DNA of 64,000 bases, taken from Pedobacter sp. B4-66 (GTDB lineage Bacteria; Bacteroidota; Bacteroidia; Sphingobacteriales; Sphingobacteriaceae). Position 1 is the first letter of the stretch; each line of letters starts with the position of its first letter. Both the position numbers and the translations under genes were made by a program. This document shows, piece by piece, positions 1 through 8,440 of the stretch. Below the pieces are notes generated by a model. The model had not been told where the DNA came from. It did no database searches and worked only from the letters and a program-made list of their open reading frames with translations. Location: the NCBI RefSeq assembly GCF_018492665.1, contig NZ_JAFVME010000003.1, forward strand, positions 806,001 to 870,000, given 5' to 3'.

Positions 1-76
1 AAACATTAAAAGACAGCCATCATTACGGCTACAAAAAACGACGAGAAAAAATTCCAGTAATTAAAGAAAAAATTCC

Positions 77-84
77 TATATTTG
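77..84 (+). promoter_or_regulatory. Bacteroidota -7 element of the RES-Xre operon
   Basis: TATATTTG matches the Bacteroidota housekeeping consensus TAnnTTTG and lies 22 bp before the antitoxin ATG. No clear -33 element is visible. The match and distance are seen; use as a promoter is inferred. Confidence 0.55.
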
Positions 85-106
85 TTTTGTATTAGAGAAA
101 AGCATC

Positions 107-571
107 ATGGCAAATACACCAAAACCATATAAAACAAAATCAAAAGTATCAGTAGTTTCAGAGAGTGCTGTTATTGCTTCCTATCAATCATTGTATGGCA
201 ATCCAATAAGTGTCCTTACCAACTCTAAAAATGGGTTATCAGCAAAAGCAGCCATTGATTTTTTAAACCTTTCAGGTTTCACCAAAGAAGAATTTCAGGA
301 TACTTTTAAAACAAACGTAAAAACGATACAAAACTACGTTTCAAACTCATCAAAGCTAGATGCCGCCTTAAGTGAAAAGCTGTTAAAGTCTTTTTCTCTT
401 TTTGATAAAGGCATTGAAATCTTTGGTTCTGCAAAGCTTTTTCATCAGTGGTTAAACACCCCTTCTTACGGGCTTGGTAACCAAACCCCTTTTGATCTTA
501 TGGATACTATTACCGGTATTACCCTAATTGAAGAAGAGCTAATCAGAATTGAACACGGTGATTTAGCTTAA
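107..571 (+). CDS. Antitoxin of RES-Xre toxin-antitoxin system (MbcA/ParS/Xre type)
   Basis: 154 residues. An Xre-like helical DNA-binding region lies about residues 45-85. The C-terminal toxin-binding domain (DUF2384, about 110-152) has the family pattern: W115-L, then P-F-D-L-M, then T-G-I-T and a closing RIEHG. Antitoxins of this family neutralise a RES-domain NAD-consuming toxin and repress their own operon. The partner toxin starts 2 bp after the stop codon, so the two are surely co-transcribed and probably translationally coupled. The order antitoxin then toxin is normal for the family. The basic N-terminus (residues 1-15) may be disordered. Confidence 0.93.
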   Translation: MANTPKPYKTKSKVSVVSESAVIASYQSLYGNPISVLTNSKNGLSAKAAIDFLNLSGFTKEEFQDTFKTNVKTIQNYVSNSSKLDAALSEKLLKSFSLFDKGIEIFGSAKLFHQWLNTPSYGLGNQTPFDLMDTITGITLIEEELIRIEHGDLA

Positions 572-573
572 CT

Positions 574-1026
574 ATGCAGGTATTTCGTATTGCTTTAGCT
601 AAATACACCACCAAACTATTTGCTTCGGGCAGGGCTGCACGTTGGAACCCTAATGACGTAGAAGTGATTTATAGTGCAGGCTCCCGTTCGTTAGCTTGCC
701 TTGAAAACGTGGTACATAGAAATCAAATAGGACTAAACCAATCGTTTCAGGTAATGACCATCGAAATTCCTGACGACATTAGAATCATCCCTGTAGACAT
801 TAAAAAACTTCCCTCCGACTGGATTGAATACCACAACATCCCCTTAACTCAAAAAATTGGTGAAGACTGGATCAGCGATGGCAAATCTGCGATTTTAAAA
901 GTTCCTTCTTCTATCATTATCGCTGAATACAATTACCTAATTAACCCTCTTCATCCGGATTTTAAATCAATCCGATTAATAAAGTCCGAGCCCTTTGTGT
1001 TCGACAGAAGAATTAAAAACTCTTAA
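574..1026 (+). CDS. RES-domain toxin (NAD+ phosphorylase/glycohydrolase family)
   Basis: 150 residues, the normal length of single-domain RES toxins, which deplete NAD+ in the cytoplasm when released from the antitoxin. The family signatures are visible: a GRAARWN-type segment (residues 19-25), Y33, the conserved E44 in the helix after it, the V-P-S segment near 110-113, and the closing N-Y-L-I-N-P-x-H-P-D-F motif (120-130). Arg, Glu and Ser, the residues that give RES its name, all have candidates in the right order, so the toxin looks intact. The gene starts 2 bp after the antitoxin stop. Confidence 0.93.
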   Translation: MQVFRIALAKYTTKLFASGRAARWNPNDVEVIYSAGSRSLACLENVVHRNQIGLNQSFQVMTIEIPDDIRIIPVDIKKLPSDWIEYHNIPLTQKIGEDWISDGKSAILKVPSSIIIAEYNYLINPLHPDFKSIRLIKSEPFVFDRRIKNS

Positions 1027-1222
1027 TTCACTTTACATAAACAGTAAATTATGTAACCGTTAACACGGTACTTATAGTGTCTTACCAAGGTTTTGGCCCT
1101 ACCAAGCCCCTAGCAAATCCCCCATAGCAAAACTCTGCCTAAAAGTAAAAATCGGATCATTTTTCAATGTAAAAGCTGATTTTCTTTTGAAATAAGGAAA
1201 AAGGTGTCGACATTAGCATTTA
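1027..1222. other. Intergenic stretch after the toxin gene, nothing clear
   Basis: This spacer is part of a 515-bp region with no large ORF. I see only a weak short inverted repeat (ACCG/CGGT near 1056-1069) and no convincing promoter, RNA gene or coding remnant. Confidence 0.4.
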
Positions 1223-1372
1223 ATGAAATACCAAAAGAACATACAAAAAGCTATAATTGAAGCCTATAACAGGCATCAGCTACATGCGTATGCGCTTTTT
1301 AAAAGGTTTTTTAGAGAAAACTATCCATTCGGTTTTAGTTTTCAAACCACTAGTAAGGACTTTATTAACTAA
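1223..1372 (+). CDS. Small ORF, 49 residues, unknown
   Basis: ATG at 1223 to TAA at 1370-1372. The peptide begins MKYQKNIQKAIIEAYNRH and is basic and aromatic, with a probable amphipathic helix over the first 33 residues (K/R, Y, F and H rich). A purine-rich GGAAAAAGG sits about 20 bp upstream, rather far for a ribosome site. Two hairpins lie directly downstream, as expected for the end of a transcript. I recognise no family. It could be a real small protein, a decayed gene end or a chance ORF. Confidence 0.3.
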   Translation: MKYQKNIQKAIIEAYNRHQLHAYALFKRFFRENYPFGFSFQTTSKDFIN

Positions 1373-1373
1373 G

Positions 1374-1410
1374 CCCCGTATCATTTCGATTTTCTTTTTT
1401 CGATGCGGGG
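1374..1410 (+). terminator. Hairpin after the small ORF
   Basis: CCCCGTATC (1374-1382) pairs with GATGCGGGG (1402-1410) over 9 bp including one G-U pair. The 19-nt loop is pyrimidine-rich and no T-run follows immediately. It starts 2 bp after the small ORF's stop codon. Confidence 0.4.
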
Positions 1411-1413
1411 GTT

Positions 1414-1450
1414 AAAAGCACCTGAAAAAATCTGCTTTTTCTTTTTTTTC
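1414..1450 (+). terminator. Probable rho-independent terminator
   Basis: AAAAGCA (1414-1420) pairs with TGCTTTT (1432-1438) and is followed by a pyrimidine tract, mostly T, to about 1449. It probably ends transcription from the toxin-antitoxin side before the GreA-like gene. Confidence 0.5.
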
Positions 1451-1541
1451 AATTTTTAATGCGTTTTCAGCAGCAGTTGCATCGCCTATTTAACTTTTTG
1501 AAAAAATCTAACAAATATTATTTTACAAAACATTTAAGATC

Positions 1542-1919
1542 ATGGAAACTAAATCATTGTCATTATCAAAAAGCGACTTTAAATTATTAAAGGAACATTT
1601 AGAGAAATCAAATATGAGCGCTTACAACAAAGAAAAACTACGTATCGAATTAAAGGAAGCCACGATATACACAGAAGAAGAACTTCCTGAGGATGTGGTG
1701 TGCTTAAAATCGGAAGCTCGTATAGCCAACACAAAAACCGGAAAAGAGTTTACATTTAAATTGGTAATGCCCGAAGAAGCCAATATTAAAGTTCAAAAGG
1801 TATCAGTTTTTGCACCTATCGGAATTGCATTATTTGGCTACAGAACCAACGACATTATTACCTGGGAGATGCCAGATGGTCTACAGGAATTTAAAATACT
1901 ATCGGTAAGCAGGATGTAA
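1542..1919 (+). CDS. GreA/GreB-family transcription elongation factor-like protein (Rnk type)
   Basis: 125 residues. The N-terminus (1-45) is short and charged. The C-terminal FKBP-like Gre domain spans about 60-125 and carries the typical ending with V-F-A-P-I-G-I-A-L-F-G, then a W-E-M-P-D-G element and a final beta strand. In this family the domain binds RNA polymerase near the secondary channel. The long coiled coil of true GreA is missing, so an Rnk-like or anti-cleavage role is more likely than transcript cleavage. The gene ends directly against the convergent transporter gene, with no spacer. The family is clear; the function is inferred. Confidence 0.8.
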   Translation: METKSLSLSKSDFKLLKEHLEKSNMSAYNKEKLRIELKEATIYTEEELPEDVVCLKSEARIANTKTGKEFTFKLVMPEEANIKVQKVSVFAPIGIALFGYRTNDIITWEMPDGLQEFKILSVSRM

Positions 1920-2690
1920 TTAACTCCTGCCCGCCATTGTTATCATTCTATGAGATAGATCTTTTCCTAGATACCTATCAATAATGCCATGTACAAGATA
2001 TAATATTGGAGTCATCAGGATGGCTACCACAAACTTATAAGTATAATTTACCAGACCAATAGCAGCAACCATTTGCCAGCTCCAGTGGTATTGAGGATTA
2101 AGATAAAAAGCAATAAAGATAACCACAAAGCTATCAATACATTGCGAAATTAATGTTGAACCGGTGGCACGTAACCACAAGGCCTTGTCGCCGGTAACTT
2201 TCTTTATTTTATGAAAAATGAATACATCAGCAATCTGACCTACCAGGAAAGCAACAATGGAACCTACTATGATCCACATACCTTGCCCAAATATACCGGC
2301 AAAGGCATTGTTCATATTTAAAGGTTCTCCATTAATGTTTTGTGTAACCCAGAAATCGGAAGGCTGTAAATGCATTGCTCCGCCTACAACAATGAATGCA
2401 TATGCTATTAAAATAGCTGTTAAAATAGATAAATAACGAACTTGCTTTACCCCAAAATACTCGTTAATAATATCTGTCATTATAAATATAATGGGCCAGG
2501 TTAAAACCCCTGCAGACATATTATAAGAAAGGTTAGGTACCCCTAATAAATTAATATTAAACTTTTCGATACCGAGAGTACCCTCAACCGTAAAGATCTT
2601 TACACCTATAAATTCTGAGAGTATAGCATTTGCAACAAAGAAGCTGCCTAAAATGAGCAGTAATCTGCTCTCTTTCGTTTTAAAAGTCAT
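1920..2690 (-). CDS. yhhQ: Queuosine precursor transporter (YhhQ/Vut_1 family)
   Basis: 256 residues with about six to seven hydrophobic membrane segments. Family signatures include the D-I-I-N-E-Y-F-G motif near residue 73, R-x-x-x-S-T-L-I-S-Q near 175 and a Q-C-I-D-S-F-V-V segment after it. Members import queuosine precursors such as preQ0 or preQ1 across the inner membrane. It is divergent from the transaminase gene with a 67-bp gap. The de novo pathway gene queE lies 7 kb away, so the strain may combine salvage and synthesis. I found no preQ1 riboswitch-like structure in the short leader. Confidence 0.88.
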   Translation of the reverse strand: MTFKTKESRLLLILGSFFVANAILSEFIGVKIFTVEGTLGIEKFNINLLGVPNLSYNMSAGVLTWPIIFIMTDIINEYFGVKQVRYLSILTAILIAYAFIVVGGAMHLQPSDFWVTQNINGEPLNMNNAFAGIFGQGMWIIVGSIVAFLVGQIADVFIFHKIKKVTGDKALWLRATGSTLISQCIDSFVVIFIAFYLNPQYHWSWQMVAAIGLVNYTYKFVVAILMTPILYLVHGIIDRYLGKDLSHRMITMAGRS

Positions 2691-2757
2691 AGCAGGTTGA
2701 AATTATTAAATAATTCCGATATAACGGGATAAATATTATTTCTATTTTCGCTTAAAC

Positions 2758-3903
2758 ATGATATCAATAAATTCAAAATTACCGACAGTTGGCACCACTA
2801 TTTTTTCTGTGATGTCTAAACTAGCTGAAGAACATAATGCTATAAATCTATCTCAAGGATTTCCTGACTATGATTGTGATCCTAAATTGATAGATTTTGT
2901 TGCTGATGCCATGAAAAAAGGCTTTAATCAGTACGCCCCTATGCCCGGTTTACAATCGCTAAGAGAGCTTATTGCTGAAAAAGCAAATACACTATACAAT
3001 GCGGTTTATAATCCTGAAACCGAGGTTACGGTTACTGCTGGTGGCACGCAAGCTATTTTCACTGCACTATCTTCCTGCATAATTCCAGGTGACGAGGTTA
3101 TTGTTTTTGAGCCGGCTTACGACTCTTACGCTCCTGCTATTAAATTACTGGGCGGATTGGTAAAACCTTATGAGATGGCACCGCCGGATTATGAAATAGA
3201 CTGGGAAATGGTAAAGAAATTGTTTACCGTGAATACCAAAATGATCATTTTAAACAGCCCGCATAACCCTACAGGCAGTATTTTAAGTGAAAAGGACATT
3301 AAAGCGCTCATTAAACTTACCAAAAATACTGACATCCTTATTTTAAGTGATGAGGTTTACGAGCATATCATATTTGATGGTAAAAAGCATCATAGCATGG
3401 CTTCATACCCGGAACTTAGAGACCGAAGTTTTATTGTGGCGTCATTTGGCAAACTACTACATACAACGGGCTGGAAATTAGGCTACTGCTTAGCTCCTGC
3501 AAACTTAATGAAAGAGTTTCGTAAAGTACACCAATTCAATGTTTTCAGCGTAAATACACCAATGCAGGTGGGTATTGCTAATTACCTTAAATCTCCTGAA
3601 AATTATATCGGATTATCTGATTTTTTCCAGGAAAAGAGGGATTTCTTCCGCTCTTTACTTAGCGAAACTAAATTTAAATTATTACCTTGTCATGGCTCTT
3701 ACTTTCAATGTGTTAGCTATGCTCACTTGAATGATGAGAAAGATACGGATATGGCTCAAAAGCTTGTTAGCGAAAACGGAGTAGCAAGCATACCTGTTTC
3801 GGCCTTCTACATTAGAAATACAGATCATAAGGTTTTACGCTTTTGTTTCGCTAAAAAGCACGAAACACTGGAAAAAGCCGTTGAAGGACTAATGAAGTTA
3901 TAA
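2758..3903 (+). CDS. ybdL: Methionine aminotransferase, PLP-dependent class I/II
   Basis: 381 residues, full length for a fold-type I aminotransferase. It shows N-L-S-Q-G-F-P-D-Y near residue 31, N-S-P-H-N-P-T-G near 170, S-D-E-V-Y-E-H near 199, and the PLP-binding lysine K232 in S-F-G-K. The sequence most resembles YbdL-type methionine/aromatic transaminases, which also overlap with kynurenine-oxoglutarate transaminases. The omega-amidase gene 24 bp downstream supports the methionine role: glutamine can donate the amino group and its keto acid is then removed by the amidase. A TATTTTCG sequence just upstream is one mismatch from the -7 consensus. Confidence 0.88.
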   Translation: MISINSKLPTVGTTIFSVMSKLAEEHNAINLSQGFPDYDCDPKLIDFVADAMKKGFNQYAPMPGLQSLRELIAEKANTLYNAVYNPETEVTVTAGGTQAIFTALSSCIIPGDEVIVFEPAYDSYAPAIKLLGGLVKPYEMAPPDYEIDWEMVKKLFTVNTKMIILNSPHNPTGSILSEKDIKALIKLTKNTDILILSDEVYEHIIFDGKKHHSMASYPELRDRSFIVASFGKLLHTTGWKLGYCLAPANLMKEFRKVHQFNVFSVNTPMQVGIANYLKSPENYIGLSDFFQEKRDFFRSLLSETKFKLLPCHGSYFQCVSYAHLNDEKDTDMAQKLVSENGVASIPVSAFYIRNTDHKVLRFCFAKKHETLEKAVEGLMKL

Positions 3904-3927
3904 TTTACATCCCTTTAAATTACAATA

Positions 3928-4731
3928 ATGGATCAACCAAATTACCTGAATATTAGCAATCTCAAAGTTACGATTTATCAGGCCTACCTATTTTGGGAAA
4001 ATATAGATAAAAACTTACAAAACCTTGCCCTAAGGTTATCAATGGGGATAAAAGAAAAAACTGACCTGATTGTGCTTCCAGAGATGTTCAATACAGGCTT
4101 TAGCATGAATGCCGAATCGCTTGCAGAAGAGATGAACGGAAAAACCATGCAATGGATGGCTCAAACATCCGAAAAATATGAATGTGTAGTTACGGGAAGT
4201 TTAATCATAAAAGAAAACAATAAATATTACAACCGATTAATCTGGATGTTGCCAGACGGTACTTTTAGTCATTACGATAAGCGCCATCTTTTTGGTTTAG
4301 GCGATGAAGATAAAAACTATGCTCCCGGTGAGGACAAAGTAATTGTAGACCTAAAAGGTTGGAAAATACGCTTGGCCATTTGCTATGATCTGCGTTTCCC
4401 GGTTTGGTTGCGTAATCAAAATGCAGAATATGATATTTTACTATTAATAGCAAGCTGGCCGGATAAAAGGTCGAGTCATTGGAATGCACTTATTCCTGCT
4501 CGCGCTATTGAAAATCAAAGTTATGTGATTGCAGCAAACAGGGTTGGTCATGATGGTAAAGAAGTTTACCATAGTGGTCACTCTCAATGCATTGATCCAA
4601 TGGGAAAAACTGTTTACTACAAACCCGAAGATGAAGATTTATACACCTTCAGCATAGGTTACGAGGAATTGGTTAAGACTCGCCGTAGTTTTCCTTTCCT
4701 AAGAGATGCTGATAATTTTAAAATTATTTAG
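3928..4731 (+). CDS. Omega-amidase, carbon-nitrogen hydrolase family (YafV-like)
   Basis: 267 residues, a single nitrilase-fold domain. The catalytic triad is visible: E52 in L-P-E-M-F, K118 in Y-D-K-R-H-L-F, and nucleophile C152 in A-I-C-Y-D-L-R-F-P. Enzymes of this subgroup hydrolyse alpha-ketoglutaramate or alpha-ketosuccinamate to release ammonia. It lies 24 bp after the transaminase gene and almost surely shares its transcript. Together they fit methionine salvage from 2-keto-4-methylthiobutyrate with irreversible removal of the keto amide. The exact substrate is inferred from the neighbour and family. Confidence 0.88.
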   Translation: MDQPNYLNISNLKVTIYQAYLFWENIDKNLQNLALRLSMGIKEKTDLIVLPEMFNTGFSMNAESLAEEMNGKTMQWMAQTSEKYECVVTGSLIIKENNKYYNRLIWMLPDGTFSHYDKRHLFGLGDEDKNYAPGEDKVIVDLKGWKIRLAICYDLRFPVWLRNQNAEYDILLLIASWPDKRSSHWNALIPARAIENQSYVIAANRVGHDGKEVYHSGHSQCIDPMGKTVYYKPEDEDLYTFSIGYEELVKTRRSFPFLRDADNFKII

Positions 4732-4747
4732 TTACTTTAACACTACA

Positions 4748-5782
4748 ATGTTTAATCGTAGAAAATTCATAAAAACAACAGCAATATCAGCTTCGCTACT
4801 TGCTATTGATAAAAAAAGTATTGCCGGAATTATTCCGACCACATCGACTTCTGTTGATGTTAAACCTATTGTAATCTCTACCTGGGATTTTGGAATTGCA
4901 GCTAATCAGGCTGCTTGGAAAGTACTTTCTACAGGCGGAAGAGCTTTAGATGCAGTTGAGCAAGGTGTACATGTACCAGAGGCTGATCCAAAAAATCAGT
5001 CGGTTGGTTATGGTGGCTTGCCAGACAGAGATGGCCATGTTACGCTTGATGCCTGTATTATGGACGAACAAGGTAATTGTGGTTCTGTAGCTGGCCTTGA
5101 ATACATTATGCACCCAATTTCTGTTGCCAGATTGGTAATGGAAAAAACGCCACATGTAATGCTTGTTGGTGATGGTGCCCTTCAATTTGCTTTGGAAAAC
5201 GGTTTTAAAAAAGAAAACTTACTAACCAAGGAAAGTGAAAAAGCTTGGAAAGAATGGCTTAAAACTGCAAAATATGCTCCGGTAATGAACATAGAGAACA
5301 AACTTTACCAAAAGGCTGCTCCTACTAAATTACCTGGAAATCAATACAATCACGACACCATAGGTATGCTGGCCATTGATGCCAAAGGCAATATTTCTGG
5401 TGCTTGTACTACAAGCGGAATGGCTTACAAACTACATGGCCGTGTTGGAGACAGTCCGATAATTGGTGCTGGCTTGTATGTTGACAATGAGGTTGGTGGT
5501 GCTACTTCTACCGGAGTTGGCGAAGAGGTGATTCGTAACGTTGGAAGTTTCTTGGTTGTAGAACTGATGCGCCAAGGATATTCACCGGAAGACGCTTGTA
5601 AAGAAGCGGTTATGAGAATCATCAAAAAGAAACCTGAAACTGCAAAAGTAATACAGGTAGGCTTTCTTGCCATCAATAAAAAAGGAGAATATGGTGCTTA
5701 CGCTATTCAGAAAGGCTTTAGTTATGCCGTTTGTACTGAGCAGAAAGATGATCTGTTAATTCCCGGAAAAAGTTATTATTAA
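4748..5782 (+). CDS. Tat-exported Ntn-hydrolase, glycosylasparaginase / isoaspartyl peptidase family
   Basis: 344 residues from the ATG at 4748. An upstream in-frame ATG at 4706 would place a 14-residue extension before the twin-arginine signal (N-R-R-K-F-I-K-T-T then a hydrophobic stretch), so 4748 is preferred. The nucleophile Thr, about T204, is in H-D-T-I-G-M, preceded by a linker that is normally cut autocatalytically into two subunits. The substrate-binding G-R-V-G-D-S-P-I-I-G-A-G and later G-T-G-x-G-E-x-like segments are present. Members cleave N4-(GlcNAc)-asparagine or beta-aspartyl peptides. Export suggests degradation of glycopeptide fragments outside the cytoplasm. Substrate choice is not settled. 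Confidence 0.88.
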   Translation: MFNRRKFIKTTAISASLLAIDKKSIAGIIPTTSTSVDVKPIVISTWDFGIAANQAAWKVLSTGGRALDAVEQGVHVPEADPKNQSVGYGGLPDRDGHVTLDACIMDEQGNCGSVAGLEYIMHPISVARLVMEKTPHVMLVGDGALQFALENGFKKENLLTKESEKAWKEWLKTAKYAPVMNIENKLYQKAAPTKLPGNQYNHDTIGMLAIDAKGNISGACTTSGMAYKLHGRVGDSPIIGAGLYVDNEVGGATSTGVGEEVIRNVGSFLVVELMRQGYSPEDACKEAVMRIIKKKPETAKVIQVGFLAINKKGEYGAYAIQKGFSYAVCTEQKDDLLIPGKSYY

Positions 5783-5793
5783 GATTTAGTATC

Positions 5794-6537
5794 ATGGTAA
5801 ATATGGAGGTTTGCGCCAATTCCGTAAGGTCTGCTCTTGCAGCTCAGGAAGGTGGCGCAATTAGGGTTGAGTTATGCGATAATTTACCTGAAGGCGGTAC
5901 AACGCCAAGCTATGCTCAGATTGCATTAGCTAAAAAAACATTATCAATAAAGGTATATCCTATTATACGTCCACGTGGCGGCGATTTCTTGTACTCAGAG
6001 TTGGAGTTCAATTTAATGAAGGAAGATATAAAAATCTGTAAATCATTAAATTGCGATGGAGTAGTTATTGGCATTTTAAAGACCGATGGCAGTGTAGACA
6101 AGGGAAGATGTGCAGAGCTGATTGAAACAGCGAAACCAATGCCTGTAACTTTTCATAGGGCTTTTGACATGAGCAACGACCTTGAAAAGGCACTGGAGGA
6201 TATTATTGAGTTGGGTTGCGAACGCATCCTTACATCAGGAGGAGAAGCTTCGGCACTTAAAGGCGCTGATGTACTTGCCAAGCTAATTAAACAAGCTGAA
6301 GGCAGAATCATTATTATGCCGGGCGCAGGTGTTTCAACAAATAATATTTCTGACATCATTAAAATAACAGGCGCTAAAGAATTTCATGCCTCTGCAAGGC
6401 GTGCTGTAAAGAGCGAAATGCAGTTCAGAAACCCCAGATTGAGCATGGGAAGCATAGCCGATGAGTTCAGTTACGATCTTACTGATAGTGAGACTGTAAA
6501 AAATTTAATTGAGCTAGCAAACAAACCTGCGGAATAA
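5794..6537 (+). CDS. cutC: CutC family protein
   Basis: 247 residues, a TIM-barrel protein of the CutC family, named for copper homeostasis although the copper link is disputed. Typical pieces are the opening E-V-C-A-N-S segment, A-A-Q-E-G-G-A-x-R-V-E-L-C near residue 20, I-R-P-R-G-G-D-F near 57, T-F-H-R-A-F-D near 116, and E-F-H-A-S-A-R near 195. It follows the Ntn-hydrolase by 11 bp and is probably co-transcribed. Family assignment is firm; metabolic function is not. Confidence 0.92.
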   Translation: MVNMEVCANSVRSALAAQEGGAIRVELCDNLPEGGTTPSYAQIALAKKTLSIKVYPIIRPRGGDFLYSELEFNLMKEDIKICKSLNCDGVVIGILKTDGSVDKGRCAELIETAKPMPVTFHRAFDMSNDLEKALEDIIELGCERILTSGGEASALKGADVLAKLIKQAEGRIIIMPGAGVSTNNISDIIKITGAKEFHASARRAVKSEMQFRNPRLSMGSIADEFSYDLTDSETVKNLIELANKPAE

Positions 6538-6551
6538 TCCGCTCAAAACCT

Positions 6552-6559
6552 TATCTTTG
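6552..6559 (+). promoter_or_regulatory. -7 element before lepA
   Basis: TATCTTTG fits TAnnTTTG and ends 8 bp before the lepA ATG, implying a very short leader, common in this phylum. Confidence 0.6.
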
Positions 6560-6567
6560 CGCCACTG

Positions 6568-8355
6568 ATGAAGCATATACGTAATTTTTGCATAATTGCA
6601 CATATTGACCACGGAAAAAGCACCTTGGCTGACCGTTTGTTAGAATATACCGAGACGATTTCTCAACGCGAATCGCAGGCCCAGTTATTGGATAACATGG
6701 ACCTTGAGCGCGAACGAGGCATTACTATTAAAAGTCATGCCATACAAATGAACTATAAGGTAGGTGATATTGAATACAATTTCAACCTGATTGATACACC
6801 TGGACACGTAGATTTTTCATATGAAGTTTCGCGTTCTATCGCAGCTTGCGAAGGTGCACTACTTATTGTTGATGCATCTCAGGGAATTCAGGCACAAACC
6901 ATTTCAAACTTATATCTAGCTCTAGAGCACGATCTTGAAATTATTCCGATTTTAAATAAAATGGATTTACCTGGGGCAATGCCTGAGGAAGTAAAAGACC
7001 AGATTATTGATCTGATCGGCTGTAAACGTGAAGATATTATTCCTGCATCGGGTAAAACAGGTTTGGGTATCCCTGATATTATTCAAGCTATTGTAGACCG
7101 TGTTCCTGCTCCTGTTGGAGATCCTGAGGCACCTTTACAGGCATTGATTTTTGACTCTGTTTTTAATCCTTTTAGGGGAATTATTGCTTACTATAAAGTA
7201 ATAAACGGTCAAATTAAAAAAGGTGATAAAGTTAAATTCATTAACACAGGTAAACAATATTTAGCTGATGAAGTTGGTATTTTAAAACTGGATATGTCGC
7301 CTCGTGCTGTAGTTAAAACCGGTGATGTGGGTTACATTATTTCCGGTATTAAAGAAGCTCGTGAGGTAAAAGTTGGTGATACAATTACTACTGTTGACAG
7401 GCCATCTTTAGAATCGATTCAGGGTTTTGAAGAGGTTAAACCAATGGTTTTCGCAGGTATTTATCCTGTTGATACTGATGAATTTGAGGAATTACGTGAG
7501 GCAATGCACAAGTTGCAATTGAATGATGCTTCTATAGTATTTGAGCCGGAAAGTTCTGCTGCCTTAGGTTTCGGTTTCCGTTGCGGTTTCTTAGGAATGC
7601 TGCACATGGAGATTATTCAGGAACGTTTAGAGCGTGAATTTGATATGACGGTTATTACAACCGTACCCAACGTATCATATGTTGCACATACTACCAAGGG
7701 TGAAGAAGTTATTGTAAACAATCCTTCAGATTTACCAGATCCAAGTAAATTGGATTCTGTTGAAGAACCATTTATCAAAGCAAACATCATTACTAAAGCC
7801 GAATTTGTTGGCCCGGTAATGTCACTTTGTATTCAGAAAAGAGGGATTATTGCAAATCAATCTTACCTGACTTCTGATCGTGTTGAGCTTGTTTTTGAGA
7901 TGCCTATGGGAGAGATTGTTTTTGATTTTTATGATAAATTAAAAACGATTTCTAAAGGTTATGCTTCATTTGACTACCATCAGATTGGTTATCGTAAGTC
8001 TGATCTGGTAAGATTAGATATGTTATTAAATGATGAACCAGTTGATGCTTTATCTTCATTGATTCACCGTAGCAACGCTTACGATTTCGGTAAGAAAATT
8101 TGTGAAAAACTAAGAGAACTAATCCCTCGTCAACAATTTGAGATTAAAATACAAGCCTCTATCGGTGCAAAAGTTATTGCCCGTGAAACGCTTAGTGCCT
8201 TACGTAAGGATGTTACCGCAAAATGTTATGGTGGTGATATTTCTCGTAAACGCAAGCTCTTGGAAAAACAAAAACAAGGTAAAAAACGTATGCGCCAGGT
8301 AGGTAATGTGGAAATCCCGCAAACTGCATTTATGGCGGTATTGAAATTAGATTAA
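6568..8355 (+). CDS. lepA: Elongation factor 4 (LepA), ribosome-associated GTPase
   Basis: 595 residues, full length. The G1 motif A-H-I-D-H-G-K-S-T is at residues 11-19, with the R-G-I-T switch I element, D-T-P-G-H and N-K-M-D following. The C-terminus carries the LepA-specific basic domain ([18 protein letters not shown]-x-G-K-K-R-M). LepA binds elongating or initiating ribosomes and promotes 30S biogenesis and back-translocation. It has its own -7 element in the 30-bp gap after cutC. Confidence 0.98.
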   Translation: MKHIRNFCIIAHIDHGKSTLADRLLEYTETISQRESQAQLLDNMDLERERGITIKSHAIQMNYKVGDIEYNFNLIDTPGHVDFSYEVSRSIAACEGALLIVDASQGIQAQTISNLYLALEHDLEIIPILNKMDLPGAMPEEVKDQIIDLIGCKREDIIPASGKTGLGIPDIIQAIVDRVPAPVGDPEAPLQALIFDSVFNPFRGIIAYYKVINGQIKKGDKVKFINTGKQYLADEVGILKLDMSPRAVVKTGDVGYIISGIKEAREVKVGDTITTVDRPSLESIQGFEEVKPMVFAGIYPVDTDEFEELREAMHKLQLNDASIVFEPESSAALGFGFRCGFLGMLHMEIIQERLEREFDMTVITTVPNVSYVAHTTKGEEVIVNNPSDLPDPSKLDSVEEPFIKANIITKAEFVGPVMSLCIQKRGIIANQSYLTSDRVELVFEMPMGEIVFDFYDKLKTISKGYASFDYHQIGYRKSDLVRLDMLLNDEPVDALSSLIHRSNAYDFGKKICEKLRELIPRQQFEIKIQASIGAKVIARETLSALRKDVTAKCYGGDISRKRKLLEKQKQGKKRMRQVGNVEIPQTAFMAVLKLD

Positions 8356-8358
8356 ATT

Positions 8359-8426
8359 AGTATTTAGTAGGTAGTACTTAGAACTGATGCAGCTCAAATA
8401 ATCATCTGATCTAAGTACTAAATACT
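8359..8426. repeat. Imperfect inverted repeat between lepA and folD
   Basis: The left arm (8359-8382) and right arm (8410-8426) are reverse complements built on AGTATTTAGTA and TACTTAGA. The left arm contains an extra 7 nt (GGTAGTA) that looks like a small internal duplication. There is no T-run. It may be an mRNA stability structure or a member of a dispersed intergenic repeat family. Confidence 0.5.
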
Positions 8427-8440
8427 CCTATAAAAACAGA

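Noticed and set aside
1-95. C-terminal end of a gene entering from the left edge
   Set aside because: One frame is open to a TAG at 93-95, but it is lysine-rich, overlaps the antitoxin promoter and has no recognisable motif, so it cannot be supported.
2691-2757. Possible preQ1 riboswitch before yhhQ
   Set aside because: The 67-nt leader lacks the short stem and the conserved C-rich tail of preQ1 riboswitches.
4706-4747. N-terminal extension of the Ntn-hydrolase
   Set aside because: It would place 14 residues before a twin-arginine signal and overlaps the preceding gene; the ATG at 4748 is better.
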